Source: Sycon ciliatum (lineage: Eukaryota; Porifera; Calcarea; Leucosolenida; Sycettidae). From it: a DNA stretch of 64,000 nucleotides. The first letter of the stretch is position 1. Each line of letters opens with the position of its first letter. The notes under the pieces are model-generated. The model did no database searches. It saw nothing but the letters and a program-made list of their open reading frames with translations, and was not told the DNA's origin. This document shows, one piece after another, positions 12,079 through 31,500 of this stretch. The stretch spans positions 11,007,706 to 11,071,705 of the forward strand of contig NC_088655.1 of NCBI RefSeq assembly GCF_964019385.1, given 5' to 3'. Position numbers and translations under genes: made by a program.

Positions 12079-12598
12079 GACGAACGGAGCAGACTGGAGA
12101 TGCAGATAGATATTAGAAAGACAATACAATGTTTATAGAAAAGAAAAGGACCAGAGAACTACAAGTTATACTGTCCACTAACACCACCAGTTACTAAACA
12201 ATCAGCTCATGCGATAACATTTCACGACGGATGATTGGGTCTTTCCTTTTGTACTTCAGTATAAATGTATCCTTGGCTCTCCATCCGAGACAATACAATG
12301 TCATGACAAAACACACAATGTAGGCTACCGACCGTTTGTCTATGGAGCCGTAGATGGTTGGGTGACTTTCCTCCACAGCAGGGTGACACGAATATGAAAG
12401 GTTGCAACATTACAAGTAGGTCATCCCAAAAAAGTAGGTGGGGTGGGGGGGGGGGGGTGCAGAAGATGACCGATACTAGGTTCCTTGGTCTTTCCTAGAC
12501 TACACTCACTCGCTTACCTTTGTCACAAACTTGCAGGTAAATAGCTATTTCACACCCCAGTGCTCCGGCAAAGAAGGGCAACACCCATACCTCTTTTT
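12079..12598. other. Dispersed-repeat fragment plus unassigned DNA
   Basis: About 12143-12215 matches the end of the repeat here called R1 (also at 38107-38297, 41130-43998 and 56340-56545), with the shared run AATCAGCTCATGCGATAACA. A poly-G run lies at about 12440-12457. Confidence 0.6.
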
Positions 12599-13934
12599 TG
12601 CCATCTTCAATAGGTCCGTCAAATAGTAGTAATAGGTTTTCATTTGACCCGACGAGACCACACGACGCTTGCAGATCACAGCACAGCACGAACAGTTCAC
12701 CAGCCACACTCCACGAAAGCAAGTAGTAGTACTCCTGACAAGTCTTGTTTCGTTCCATAGAGATAATAACGGGGAACTCATCAGAGGAGAAGCAGCTGTT
12801 GAATGAAGGGGTTTAGCTGAATAATGCTATTAATTTGAAAAGATATTGGCGCACTGAGGTGTAAACACTCAACTAACTCGTTATGTGATATATCAACACA
12901 AAAGGAATAGTGCAGAATGGAGGTGTTCTGAACCCTACCAGACACAACTATCACAAGTGCTAAATCATTCACAATGAGAAGGAGAGGTACACAGGAATAG
13001 GTTGCGCTAGTTTACACGTCACAAAGGGTACTGAGGTGGTGACAAAGATAGGTGAAAAGTAGACGCCAAGTGAAAGCCAACAAACCATCAGGGACGTCTA
13101 ACGTCACATCTGAAGATTGCTAACTGCACAAGACAAATACTTCACAAACCTCGATAATTGAAACTCAGCCAGCGGTATAGGTGAAAGGAAGGCTGCTGGG
13201 TGTGACATAGAACTGTGGGCTGCTTAGGCGACGTATCCATCTTGATCTTGACTGCAGGGTTGGCGTCTAACGCTATAATCCGAGCAGCAGATCAAATCCT
13301 TCCTCTGGTCAATGGCAGATTTCCTGGTCCAGGAGAAGTCATAATTCTTTGTTGCCATCTTCCATAGGTCCGTCAAATAGTAGTAATAGGTAGCTGGCTG
13401 AGTTTTAATTATCGAGGTTTGTGAAGTATTTGTCTTGTGCAGTTAGCAATCTTCAGATGTGACCTTAGACGTCCATGATGGTTTGTTGGCTTTCACTTGG
13501 CGTCTACTTTTCACCTATCCTTGTCATCACCTCAGTACCCTTTGTGACGTGTAAACTAGCGCAACCTATTCCTGTGTACCTCTCCTTCTCATTGTGAATG
13601 ATTTAGCACTTGCGATAGTTGTGTCTGGTAGGGTTCAGAACACCTCCATTCTGCACTATTCCTTTTGTGTTGATATATCACATATGTGAGTTAGTTGAGT
13701 GTTTACACCTCAGTGCGCCAATATCTTTTCTATAAAATCGCATTATTCAGCTAAACCCCTTCATTCAACAACTGCTTCTCCTCTGATGAGTTCCCCGTTA
13801 TTATCTCTATGGAACGAAACAAGACTTGTCAGGAGTACTACTACTTGCTTTCGTGGAGTGTGGCTGGTGAACTGTTCGTGCTGTGCTGTGATCTGCAAGC
13901 GTCGTGTGGTCTCGTCGGGTCAAATGAAAAACCT
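12599..13934. repeat. Large inverted repeat (~540-bp arms, ~219-bp spacer)
   Basis: The left arm (12634-13173) and the right arm (13393-13934) are near-identical reverse complements with only scattered differences. A 34-36 bp direct repeat (core TAGGTCCGTCAAATAGTAG) lies immediately left of the left arm (12599-12633) and again immediately left of the right arm (13355-13390). The layout is direct repeat, arm, spacer, direct repeat, inverted arm. It could be a foldback transposon or a palindromic duplication. The arms carry a 60-80 codon open stretch read in both copies, with no recognised domain. Confidence 0.9.
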
Positions 13935-14692
13935 ACTTGTTTTAACACCCATACCGTCCACCTTTCTAGAAGGGTTGCACATCTTCTTTGTTCTGCTGCA
14001 TCCGTCCACCATCGAATGCCTGAAGAAGCCAACACGTACAACAGGCAGAACAGGCAGATTTCCCTGTCATTATCACAAATCCAGGCCCTGGCCTGTTAAC
14101 CCTATAGAATCTCTCGGCTGCCTTCGGCTTCACTGATTTTTCATTCTTCGGGAAATCAAAAGCATTACTTTCTTCAGTTCAAACATGGTCTTTCTGCTGC
14201 GGAAGAACTGTTTCATCCCGACTATAAACAAGGTCTGAAGATTTAGCGAGCCGGAAGTCAGATATGCAGTAGAGAGACCACGTTTGCACGTTTAGATTGT
14301 AGAAAAGTAATGTGCTGCTATTGTGCAGCAATGGAGCAGGCAAATCTTTAGAAAACTAGTGGATTCATCGGCCCACATGGAGTTGTGCGAAAAATCGTTA
14401 AGATCGGCGCGAAAATGATGTGGAAGGTGTTGTCGTTCAAGTAAGTTTCCGATAAATCTGCGGCGAGTTTCTCGCCAGCCAACCACTGACGGGTTTTCGC
14501 TATGAGGGCAGAGAGTGTCGATGCAGACCGTGAACTGGCTGCACTGGAGCGCTACTAGGCGCTAGCCTTTTCACGCTATTGGCCCTGTGGCTCGTGTATT
14601 AAGGATCCAATCTCCGCTTTCTGGTGTCTACTAGCGTGTAGCGCGGCCGTGTACGTGCACGAACAGACATGCGTACACCATTAAAGGGGAAG
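13935..14692. other. Unassigned sequence
   Basis: No gene was recognised between the inverted repeat and the left end of the large transposon. Confidence 0.4.
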
Positions 14693-15040
14693 TTAAGGTG
14701 GCTCCTACCCCTCGGGTCCAATTTTTCAGTTTGAAACGTGGCTACAAACGATTGTACTTTGTTCCGTAGGATATCTAGTGTGCGGAGACACGTTTTTATC
14801 AAGTTCTACCCGCCGGTTTCACTCGGGGGAGGGGTCAAACATAGCATACTCGCAATTGCCAAATTAGGCTAAAAAATACAGAAAAAACCAATTTTTGACC
14901 ATAGCGATCGTGGTTACCCCGTCTTTCTTGATGTGCAACATCGGGACAGTCATATACTTGCAATATACTAACATAAGCATTACAAGTAGGTAGAATCCTG
15001 CCCGAGAGGTGCCTTTTTCTCTTTTCGGAATAGTACCATT

Positions 15041-16330
15041 TCAGCGAACGCGTCCTGAATATAAGCCCCGCCTACAAGTATTTGACACTGGACTTGGTCT
15101 GCATTTGATGGCTATGCCATTAGAACACAATAGTGGCTCGGTGTAGCAAGTTTGAGCAGGTTCTACCGAAGCTAACTCATGAAATAAAACTTTTAAGTTT
15201 CCGAATGTAAGGCCACCCTTTGTTAATTCATTGTTTAACGTCCTTTTTTTCGCGAAAAGGTACGCGGGAGGGCGAAAAAATAACAAAAGCCCATTCCAAA
15301 AACTGGAAACCCCAATCAAACATTTTGACCAGTAAAGCATGTGATTATATACAATATTTCTGGGTCTAACGGCACTTGCAGGCATAGAACAACACTCTTT
15401 GATGGTACATTGGAGCACATGCCTGATGAATCCAACAAAACAGGTACATAGCATGGAGGTAGCATGTCATGAATTCATTACATCTGGATTTTTACTAGGA
15501 CACACACCATACGATATTTAAAAGACAACAAAAAAAAGAAAAATAACACAAGACAAAGGCATGCCCGGGAGGCAAGATTATAAGTTTAAGGTCATGATCG
15601 GCACCCTGTGAAACTACACAATCATGTATTTACAACTTCGCATATTATTGGCACTACTACTTTCTTTTTTTTTTTTCCGGTCGGAGGCAAAAAGGTACGC
15701 GGGCGCGGACGTTAAACAACGAAAAAAGAAAGGGTGGCCTAACCGAAATTGCATGGATAAGCACATTGCATTGAGTTCATCGCCCCAAGATATGAACCAC
15801 CAACACTCACATATAGCAGACAATAGCTTGTAGTTACTCGATTGAGCTCTCATTAGAACATGATAGGATAGTGTTGAACAATTTTGAGCGGATTCAACCG
15901 GATCTAACTCTTCAAATAGAGCTTGAAAGTGTCGAAATTGTATCATAATGAAGAATCGCAATGCATTCCAGAGTGCGTTTCCAATCAAATCGCACGTATG
16001 ACAGACATTTATCTTACATAATCGTTTCTGTGTAATCACAACTCAGTATTATTATTATACTTCAATGGCTTTGTTCACAGCAGTAAGAACCTAAGCTAAC
16101 TAAGAAAAATAAGAGTATTAGCCACAGCAATTCGATGAAACATACTAGAATAATGTCTGCATACAGGAGCAGGAATGACTTGGAGCTTAGTAAGCCTTAG
16201 TCTTGATTTAGCTATCATCAAACGCAGAGGCATTGCAATCAAGAAACCATATATAATATCTGGAGTAGATCTACGGAAAGGAATACCTACAGAGTAGGCA
16301 CAATGTATCGCCATAGTAAAAGGCTTGAAA
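15041..16330 (-). other. Transposon 3' region with two related open segments
   Basis: Two minus-strand open stretches (15454-15041 and 16039-15614) resemble each other over a short piece (LVLFHEL-like and ALFEELDP-like segments followed by a Cys). Both contain the nucleotide motif AAAAGGTACGCGGG. They lie inside the TTAA-bounded element, downstream of the transposase stop. They may be subterminal repeats or remnants of a second product; I recognise no domain. Confidence 0.4.
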
Positions 16331-16391
16331 ACACGTAGCAGCTGTCATTACCTGTACGTGCCCATGCTGTTGTCATGGTCCTCCGGACACT

Positions 16392-22540
<6,149 letters not shown>

Positions 22541-22799
22541 TTCGTGCCTTGCTGTACGAGTCCCTCGCCGAGCGCTACGCTATCGCCTTCAGGAAACAGG
22601 ATCTACGAAAAGGAAACAGCAAGACGGTAGCTACTACAAAGTCACCTTCAAAAATCAAACTAGCTTCGCACTGTTCGCAGTCCGCGGACTCCGCGCGCTT
22701 GTGCTGACGTTTTGAAGTATTTCTGGAAAAAAAGGAAAAAATCGATGTTTTTGAAACGATGCGTGCGCAGAGGGTAGGAGCCAGCCACCTTAAGGCTAA

Positions 22800-23110
22800 A
22801 ATCAAAATTTCACCAGTTGTAGTCTTCGGGGTGCTGAGTCGAATGGTCGTGGTCCGAGGAAGCTGAGACACTCCCTTCCTACTTTAATCCTAATCGAACT
22901 CACGCACTTCCACCGAAACTGGGTGAATACGCCCTACTAGATGGGGATTTGTATGCAAAATGTCACTAAAAGCGCCATGTCGTTCTTATAAAAGCACGGA
23001 TGACCGCGATTGGCCCATATGTTGTAGTCTTTTGGATGCTGAGTCGACTGGTTTTGGTCCGAAAAGGCTGCGATGAAGCGTTCCTCCTTTATTCCCAATC
23101 GAACATGGTT
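22800..23110. repeat. Degenerate direct repeat pair, ~85 bp
   Basis: Segments near 22817-22900 and 23025-23105 share GTTGTAGTCTT, GTGCTGAGTCGA, TGGTCCGA and CCTAATCGAA/CCCAATCGAA. They lie just outside the right end of the large transposon. Nothing else was recognised here. Confidence 0.6.
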
Positions 23111-23314
23111 GAACAAGCGGTCACGTGCTCCTGCGTACACCAGTCACCTGGTCACCGTGCCTGCAGGGTACAATTTACTAGCCTGTTTGACCTTTTTTGG
23201 GTGCAGTCCTGTCACTCGAGTTGAACCTTGATGTGAAAGTTGTCGCCTGCTGGCGTGGTGACCAGGTGATTTGGGCACCCAGCCGTAGCATCCAAATCAA
23301 AGTCCAAATCAAGT

Positions 23315-23515
23315 GCATGGTGCAGGGATGCTACCAGCCCAGTATCGTGTGCGTATGTATGCACTATGCAGGGATTCTTTTAGTCCAGTATCAAGTGTGC
23401 AAGCAGAGATTCTCCCCGTCTAGTGTCAAGAGCCTATTCAGCACTTCTAGTAATCCGATATCAAGAGCATATTCAGGGATTCCAGCAGCCCAGTGTCAAA
23501 TACATATCGACAGAT
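23315..23515 (+). repeat. ~45-bp degenerate tandem repeat
   Basis: Four to five imperfect copies built on GCAGGGATTC...AGCCCAGTATCAAG. Confidence 0.7.
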
Positions 23516-23959
23516 GAGCCAGCCTACCATTATAGCAAATGCAGGATGCGTGCGCTACAGGATCAAGGGCAAATGGTACTGACTGGCTCTTGATATCGGA
23601 TTGCTAGAAGTTTTACCGAAAATTTCCCTCCGCCGAACCGCCGATTTTGGAGAATACCGAAAATATTACACTACCGAACATTTCTGCTTTTACAGTAACC
23701 TATTTACCACCGTCAATTTGATCATTGGAGTACATGTACATGTATAAGCCGCAACTGTCTCTTTTTTTGTGTGAACTTTGAGCGTTCAAAGTGTGGCTTA
23801 TCCTTCGAAAAATACGGTAGCTACACCTACAGCAGAGTAATGCGTCTAACGTGCTGAGAATACTGGTGCACCCAACAGCATCTCCATGTCACTAGAAGGT
23901 TGCGCTGAACAAGAGTTGCAACTATTTTGGCTTGCTCCATTGGAATACTGATAACAGTA

Positions 23960-24229
23960 CAGTTGAACATCGATTATCCGACCACCTCTGGGCAGACAAC
24001 TGTCAGGCGGTGTTCAGATAAGGCAAATGTTCCGGATAAGAAAACACACTGTAAATACATGTACATGTACATTGTAAATAGAATAGAGTGCTACTTTTCA
24101 AAATTTTCGTATTTTTTGAATGGCTCACTACATGCACAGTGCGTACTCTACGGCACGTGCGCCCAAAAAAAATGTTACGGATAATCGAATGGTCGGATAG
24201 TCGATGTGCGGATAATCGATGTTCAACTG
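23960..24229. mobile_element. pogo/Tigger-like MITE
   Basis: Perfect 21-bp terminal inverted repeats (CAGTTGAACATCGATTATCC and its mirror CGGATAATCGATGTTCAACTG), flanked on both sides by TA (23958-23959 and 24230-24231). CAGT termini, a TA duplication and the ATCGATTATCCG core are typical of pogo/Tigger non-autonomous elements. It is non-coding and 270 bp long. Confidence 0.93.
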
Positions 24230-24231
24230 TA

Positions 24232-25283
24232 GTGGTGTGGCTTTGGCCGCACCTGCCTCACCTGTTTCCACACCCCTGGTCACTTGCATTCAATCACTGA
24301 TTCCCTAACAGGGAATGAAGTAACACAGCTTTCCCTGGCGTCACTCACTCACTGGCCTTGCATCCATGCGTGAATGGACTATTTCGATCCAGGAGCCAGT
24401 GTGTCACTTGACGCTTGGTTGCAAGGAGCGTCTCGTCCCGCACAATGCACAATACCACTACACACAGCTGTTCAAGCAACTTCCCGTAACTGATCGAGCA
24501 TTTGCTGGATTCTCTTCACTCAATATCAATGTTTCAGGCAGGTTCTAGTTCCTTGCTCTTTCCGAATTTTCCCAATACCTATTTTGTTCAGAAGGAAGGG
24601 CACGAATTCATTTCCTGTTTAATTTCTCCGGTAACAGTGACTCCAAGTAAGGTAAAGATAGCACATCGCAAAGACAATACACGCCTGGACGTCATTGCTA
24701 CTTCTTGTTCTGCAAGTGCTGTCAAAGCTTCGTTATCAAAAGGTATCCTAACATGTACTCACCTCGTCGCGTAGCTCGAGCATACTCCGGCAGCTTCCAC
24801 TCGCCACGCGAAGAGTTCTACTTGTCGCAAAGCGAAGCAAGCGAGTCCGTAGCGTAGCGGGTGAGGACGACTCCGCTACGCCCGAAGCGGTCGTAGACAA
24901 CATAATTATGCACTGGGCTACTGGAGTCTCTCACTTGCTGAATTCCCAAGACAAAGCGGGAAAATGTGGCCTAGTAGTGAAACGGTTCCTCAAATCACAA
25001 AATATTTCCAAACGGTAAATAGGCAGAGCCAACAGTAGGTCAAACTACACAATGTAGTCTGGTCATGTTATGCAGCGGCACGTACTCTGCTGTTCTCTAT
25101 TTTCTGCTGCGCTTGCGGGAGCTGTCGATGAACAACAGGGGAAAGAAATGCCCCGCGCTTGTGTCGACGAGAAACTGGCAAGGAAAGAAGAACAGAGCTC
25201 GAGTGCTGTTACAAATATTGGCGTGTTAGTCGACAACCACGGTGAGGTGTGAAGGCGGCTGAAATAATTTCTCATCATCTTTG
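24232..25283. other. Unassigned sequence
   Basis: No gene was recognised. 24780-24900 is locally rich in CGAAGC/GTAGCG blocks of unknown meaning. Confidence 0.4.
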
Positions 25284-25322
25284 CACCACTGCACTGTGTA
25301 AACTCTACACAGTGCAGTGGTG
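25284..25322. repeat. Perfect 17-bp-stem hairpin
   Basis: CACCACTGCACTGTGTA is separated by five bases from its exact reverse complement. Confidence 0.9.
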
Positions 25323-25715
25323 ACGAGACAGTGCTGGACTTCGCGACCAGTAAAAACAAAACTGATAATGATACGTAGACCTACAATAAAGTACACTACA
25401 CCCGTGAGTCGTGAAAACCCATGTTGGCGTACACGATAATACTCGATTATTATTATTATTATTATTTGTGCTCCCGCGTCAATGGGCTCGCCCAAATTCG
25501 CTTGCACCGAACCATGCGAAAAAAGGCCGCCAGCAGGCAGGCAGGCAAAGAAAAATAGAAAATGGTGTCACATAAACTAATACAAACAAGAATATCATTA
25601 TTGATGACATTAATATACTGAATGAATGGCAAGGCCATGTGAATACGGATAATACGGATAATCAGAGTACCAACAACAAAGAATGTAGCTCAAACCATTG
25701 CAGTGCCAGCTTCCT

Positions 25716-26033
25716 TCACCAGTACTCTGCCTTGTACGCATCTGTAACTGCGTTGCACAGATATGTCCATTCACGGCGATCCAGTGCTCGCTGAGCCATC
25801 AGCTGCAAGTCCCTTGGAGTCCTCAGACGGCAGCCGACTCGCTCCGCGTCTTGATTCAGCAGGACCGGTAGCGTGATCCGCGGCCGCCCACGGTATCCCG
25901 GCACGGAGCAGCCAAAGAATCCACTCATGGCCTCCCTAGCCGGTGTGTGCTCATCTGATCGCAGGATGTGGCCGAACAACCGCCATCTTGCATTCACCAG
26001 AATGTTGCCAAGTGGAGCAGCACTGCAGCATAC
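25716..26033 (-). mobile_element. Non-LTR retrotransposon reverse-transcriptase C-terminal tail (fragment)
   Basis: An open stretch on the minus strand carries the hallmark end of LINE ORF2: RWRLFGHILRSDE, then GYRGRPRITLP, then LDRREWTYLCNAV (W-F-G-H-L-R, GRPR, R-x-W pattern). The catalytic reverse-transcriptase core and endonuclease are absent, so it is a truncated or decayed copy. Confidence 0.85.
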
Positions 26034-26350
26034 TCGATAGGTCTACAAAACCTCTTCTTTTTTTCTTTTTTCAGCGCAACGGACCGGTTTTCCTGACATA
26101 AAAGAGACAGAGAGAGAGAAGGTGCGAAGCACTAGCTTGTAGGTGCGGTAATCCTCGGCGCTCTTTTTTGACTAGTGGGTCGGTTTTCACTGGCCAGTGG
26201 CCACGACTGTGATCAGGACCCTGAACCTGTGCCAGTGGAGAATGAGCACCGGGAGGTTGAGTGTAGATATCTGCCAGTACCACAGCTCAGTATCCTAACC
26301 GGCAGGGTGGTGTGGCCAAAAGGGCTGCACGCGGGTTCCTAAGAATATTA

Positions 26351-26530
26351 GAGAGGTTAAGATGCACGTTATTTCTGACGTGACGCGAAAGTTCAGCTCG
26401 CGTTATTTGCTCACACGTCGAAAAATCAACGCGAGTGACCTGCTGCTCGCGTCGAAATTTGGAGTTTTACGCCAAATTTGACGCGTGAGATTGCGCGTCA
26501 AGTCGGAAATAACGTGCATCTTAACCTCTC
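26351..26530. mobile_element. 180-bp MITE, GAGAGGTTAAGATGCACG family
   Basis: Terminal inverted repeats GAGAGGTTAAGATGCACGTT / AACGTGCATCTTAACCTCTC, extended by ATTTC/GAAAT, flanked by TA (26349-26350 and 26531-26532). The interior is rich in ACGCGA. A second copy lies at 40943-41121. Confidence 0.95.
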
Positions 26531-26984
26531 TATTGACTATTGTAGAGCGTGTGTTGGGATCTGCCAAGACTGCCATCGCTCAGAATCCGCACCCGGTGTC
26601 GGCGGAACACATTGTGCACCGTGTCGAACTTGCCATCCTTCCCTTCCTGTGTCTATTCATCGTTGTATGAAAATTCATCATTGTACAATGGAGAAACTGG
26701 TACAACTTTCCATTGGTTGGCGTTACAGAGTGAGGTCGGGGTAGAGCTCCGGTTCGAATTTCTTTGGAGGCGTCATGTAACCTGTACCACATACAATGTA
26801 CGTGTCCCAATTGGTAACTCGGATGCAAGAGAGAGAGAGAGGGAGATCTGTGTGCAGATGCCACCCACGGTTCACGAGCACATTAAGCACATTATGAGAG
26901 GGTTTGGGTGTCTACAACCGACAGTATTATACAGAACTTCGTCATGGTACCGGGCGCCTGATTTATCAATTAGGACCACGATTA

Positions 26985-27151
26985 CAGTCAACTTCGCTGA
27001 TATCCACTGCGGATATAACGACAATTCGCGAATAACAGCAGAATTGCCATGCCCAGAGCAAAGTTCCATTTACTTCGGGTATAAGGACACTCCGCGAATA
27101 AGGACACATTTCTGATGCGCCGCCGAGTGTCGTTATACGCAAAGTTGACTC
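26985..27151. mobile_element. Tigger-like MITE
   Basis: AGTCAACTTCGCTGATATCC at the left and AAGTTGACTC at the right form inverted ends, flanked by TA. It is absent from the aligned place in unit 2 (around 37200-37235), which acts as an empty site. Confidence 0.75.
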
Positions 27152-27414
27152 TACATTGTAGTATTGTTTATGGCAGAAGTGTAGGAGAAAGTCGCGACAA
27201 GCCTAAAGATGCCATTGTAGGTCCGGTGTGAGCAAATGCATTACGGATGGGCACTGCTGGGAGGACCGAACAACAATATTACATGTACAGTACCTCTACC
27301 ACGAAACTACACCACGCGAGTCAAAGAACTTTTTTAAAATCACTAAGTACGCACATGTACATGTGCATGTTATTGTTTTCTCTATTGTAATTCGCTAAAT
27401 GAAACGGACAGAAC

Positions 27415-27417
<3 letters not shown>

Positions 27418-27505
<88 letters not shown>
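27418..27505. repeat. (GA)n microsatellite
   Basis: Pure GA run. The equivalent place in unit 2 (about 37080) has only about seven repeats, so it expanded after the duplication or shrank in the other copy. Confidence 0.95.
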
Positions 27506-27510
<5 letters not shown>

Positions 27511-28354
27511 GAAGGAGAGAGAGAGAGTACTCTGATAAAGAGATACCCTTGCTTAGCACGACAATGATTGTCCGGAGCACGGGTGTATTATTGAGCCACA
27601 CAGAGGTATGTAGGGATAAGAAGTATGAACATTATACTTCGGGTGCAAACACAAGTACACATACAAGTCCATTGTACCTGCTGCCCATAGTGGTATATGT
27701 ACATGTACATTACACATAATTGTTAGATTGACAGCATGAAACAAGGTGGAGGACACTGTGTTCGGAAACAGTGACCTTACTACAACCTTCCGCGGTTGGC
27801 AGAGCCCCAGTCCCTGCGGACCATAACAAGGTTGATCTAACACTAGTTCTGAACTAGTATTGGGTTATATTATACCATGTACTAAGTACATTATTACAGT
27901 GTTCTACTGTGTCTCTTTTGCTACATGTACGTACACAACCTACTCGTCAGAAGGGGAGAAGACAACATAACAATATACCATAGCAACACAGCAGAGAGAG
28001 AGTAGGGGCTGCAAAGCAAGTCTGTGCTGGTGAGGCAAGCCCACGACACTAACTGCATACACCGCCTATCGGGGTAGATCGTTACAGAGTTCTACTGTAA
28101 TACTTGCATACACTGAGCTCTGCCATCTCCGGATAAGGCTCATCGTCTGTTGTGCGATGCTCAATTGGTAAACTAGTATGTATCCTAAATCCATACTTCA
28201 AAGTACTTCGAAGTACAAGCTTAGAAACAATGTGGCTACTCTGGTAACCTAGGCGGATGCATTAATCAGACACCTGCGCCGGGCTTCCTGTTAGCTAGCT
28301 CGCAATCGGTGGAGCGCAGCAGCAGCACAAACGGCTCACCTCCTGGAGAGTGTA

Positions 28355-28376
28355 GCCAATTCAACTGATATAAAAG
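28355..28376 (+). promoter_or_regulatory. CCAAT and TATA box of claudin-like gene 1
   Basis: AGCCAAT (28355-28361) is followed by GATATAAAAG (28367-28376), about 135 bp upstream of the ATG. The TATA motif and the following 5' UTR are conserved in front of gene 2, which argues for function. Confidence 0.75.
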
Positions 28377-28512
28377 AAGCGAAGAAAACAAACCAACGTC
28401 TTTTCGGTGAAAACGCCTTTCTCCTGGTCAGACCTCAGTTGAATGCATCACTAGCCGTGTCGTATTGCTGTGCGCTTGGTTTGCTGTTGGCTCCTACCAC
28501 TGCTCTGTTGTC

Positions 28513-31500
28513 ATGGGCCCGCCGGGTGGATTTAAGGGAGTGCAAATAGCGATGTGGGTCACACTGCTGCTAGCCATTGTCTTCATGATCGTCGCCGCAG
28601 GTAATCAATAATGTACATGTACATGTACATGCACATCCCACTGACGCACTCCGGCCCTCATGCATGCACGTGGACACAATAACAATTATGCTGGCATGCT
28701 TGCTTTGATGATATCCTATGTTACCCGATGATTTGAATATGCAATTTTGATGTATACGAAAACCTGCAAGAGAATTTCAGAAGGGCATACCAGTACAGTC
28801 TTAATGCCGCAGGCAATACCATGCACGTTAGGGTGTTTAAACACTTTTGTCTCCGCGAACATTGTTAGACTTTCAGAAGCTGCATGGACCTCTTGGCCTT
28901 GTTTTATTGCTCTCCTTTACACATGTTGGCAGTAGAACTACGCTGAAAATTAAGTTGTAACTCGGCGGATGGCCATAACCCTCCGAGTCACAACTTGCAT
29001 GTAATTCAGCCTACATGTACATGTACATGTAGTTCTATTGCTAACTTGTGTTTTTGGCTCTTCCCTCTTGGCACAGATCAGTTTTTGCAAGGGTATAATT
29101 AATAGCAACATACACTGTACAAGCATGTACATGTAGCTTGTGTTGTTCCCCTCTACATTACACTCATTGTGTCTCTGTGGACAGGTGTTTCACATGACAT
29201 TGTGTCTCTGTAGAAAGGTATTACTCAAGGGTTTCTGCATAATTATTACGCATGTGTCTCTCTCTGTTCACAGCTGTCCCGCAGTGGTACGTAAAGAGCT
29301 ATAGAACCTATGGACTCTGGAAGAAGTGCTATATATACACAGGTGGCTACTCAGCCAAGTCAATCTGCCGGGCGTACAGCACCAGCTCCCTAGCAGCGAG
29401 TGAGTAACACACGGTCACTTCAATAATGGCAGGAAACTAACACATATTTACACAGGCAGAAGAGACCAGAGACAGCCCGCCAGATAAGTTTTATTTTTTT
29501 TTATTTTAGTGACAAGCCACTTTTGCGGGCAAAATTAATTAACACAATGGATTAAAATGCACTAAAACGATGGATTCAGATGAAATAAAACATACACTGG
29601 AGAAGAAATCAGAAAATGCATGTGTAAAATAAAGATTGTCAAACCCAAACCAAAAAAATTGCCAATCAAAATGTTTTATAATTGAAAACGAACCCGCCAG
29701 ATCACTGTAGTAAAGATTCATACCCATACCCATAGCGGCGAGGATAAGGCAATCCCCAGACAACTACAGTGAAACCTGTAACTAAAGACCACCGCGACTA
29801 GCGACCAGCCTGGCACTAAAGACCACTTCACCAGGCACGGATGGTTTCACATTCATTATGGTGGTGCGTTGCAAACCTCTAACTCAGGACCACCTGCTAC
29901 TAAAGACCACTTTCTCTGGCCCCCAAGGGGTGGTCGTTAGTCACAGGTTTTACTATAGTATACTCCCCTCAGTTGTCTGAGGACTGCCTTAGCCGTGCTT
30001 GGTGCATAGCACGCAGCGTTACAACAATCATCTCTCCGGCTGTATCTGTTCGTTTGTGCCTTTATGGTATTGCTCCATCCTCGATGTGTTGACCTTTGTT
30101 AACAATCTGGGAATTCTTGCTATTGCAACACATACCGACATGATTGTATATGTATGGTGCATGACTTGTAGGTATAGTGAACAACAAACAAATAATGCAC
30201 AAGGTTAGTTCGCGGAAACTCTGAGCTTCATGCAATGCAATCATCAGGCAACCTGAACCTAAAGTTGCTGTTGGCAACGCCAGTAGAGTAAAACCTGTAA
30301 CTATAGACCACCGTGACTAGCGACCAGCCTGGTACTACAGACCACCGTGACTAGCGACCAGCCTGGTACTACAGACCACATCGCCAGGCAATGACGTCTC
30401 ACATTCATAATTATTATGATTGTGCCGTGCAAACTTCTAACTAATGACCACCTACCACTAAAGACCGCTTTCTCTGGCCCCAAGGGGTGGTCGTTAGTCA
30501 GCTGGCCTTGCCAATTCCGTGACTGTAGCGATCGCCACCCAGTTCCGATCACGACGTGTAAAGGAGGACAGCCTCCGTCGCAGCCTCTCAACTGGGTCCC
30601 TCAGAGACAAACAGTGGTGGTCGAAGTTGAAGAGCGCTGCTGGCAACCGCACGCAGACCGAAATTCCTCTAATTGTTGATCTTGATGGCCGTGAGTGGGC
30701 AACGAGCTCAGAGAAAGCAGGGGCAGTCGCTCCCTTCTTATCCAAGAAATATAGCGTTGCCGGTCCGGACCAATTGGAGGCTGACCCACCGGACCCTATC
30801 CCCTCAGGTGCTCCACCTCTTCGCACCATCCGGTTCCGTCCAGAGTCTGTCCGCCGCCTCCTGGCAAGTGTTCTTTGACCGACTGCACGAGTGGGGCCAC
30901 ACGTGGAAAGTGGGTTTTGAATCCAAGGGACCATGACAGCCACCCTCAGATGCGCCGGCTTAGACCTTCCCCCACTCCTGTTTGGTGGCACACTGGTGCC
31001 CGAGCCAACCAGCATGACCGTCCTTGGTGTGAAAGTGGACGCGAAGTTTACCTTTAGCGATCACCTACGGTACGTGGCCACCGTGCATGCCAATGGCGTG
31101 GGGTCCTAAACAGAGTCGCCCACATCCTCACCGCCGCCGGCCGGCCGACTGTATAACACGTTCTTACGACCAATCATGGAGTACGCGCCTCTTGTGTGGA
31201 TGGGAGTTGCGCGGAGTCACCTCCAGCGACTGAACAAGGTCCAGCGCCACGCACTTCAGGTTATCGGCCCTGGCGCACACCTACCCAGCCTGGACATCCG
31301 CCTTACTGGTGCCTCGCTTGTCTGCCTTTACAAGCTGCATCACCAGCCTTTTCCTCCGCAGCTGCTCTCTGTTTTGCCATAGCGCCTTGTCCCCTCTACT
31401 CGCCCCAGAACTCGCAGCGAGCGCGTTAGTGTCATTGGCCATGACCCCCAGCTCCAACACCAGATGCCTGCATCTGCCCTACTTGCACTGAAGCGCTCGT

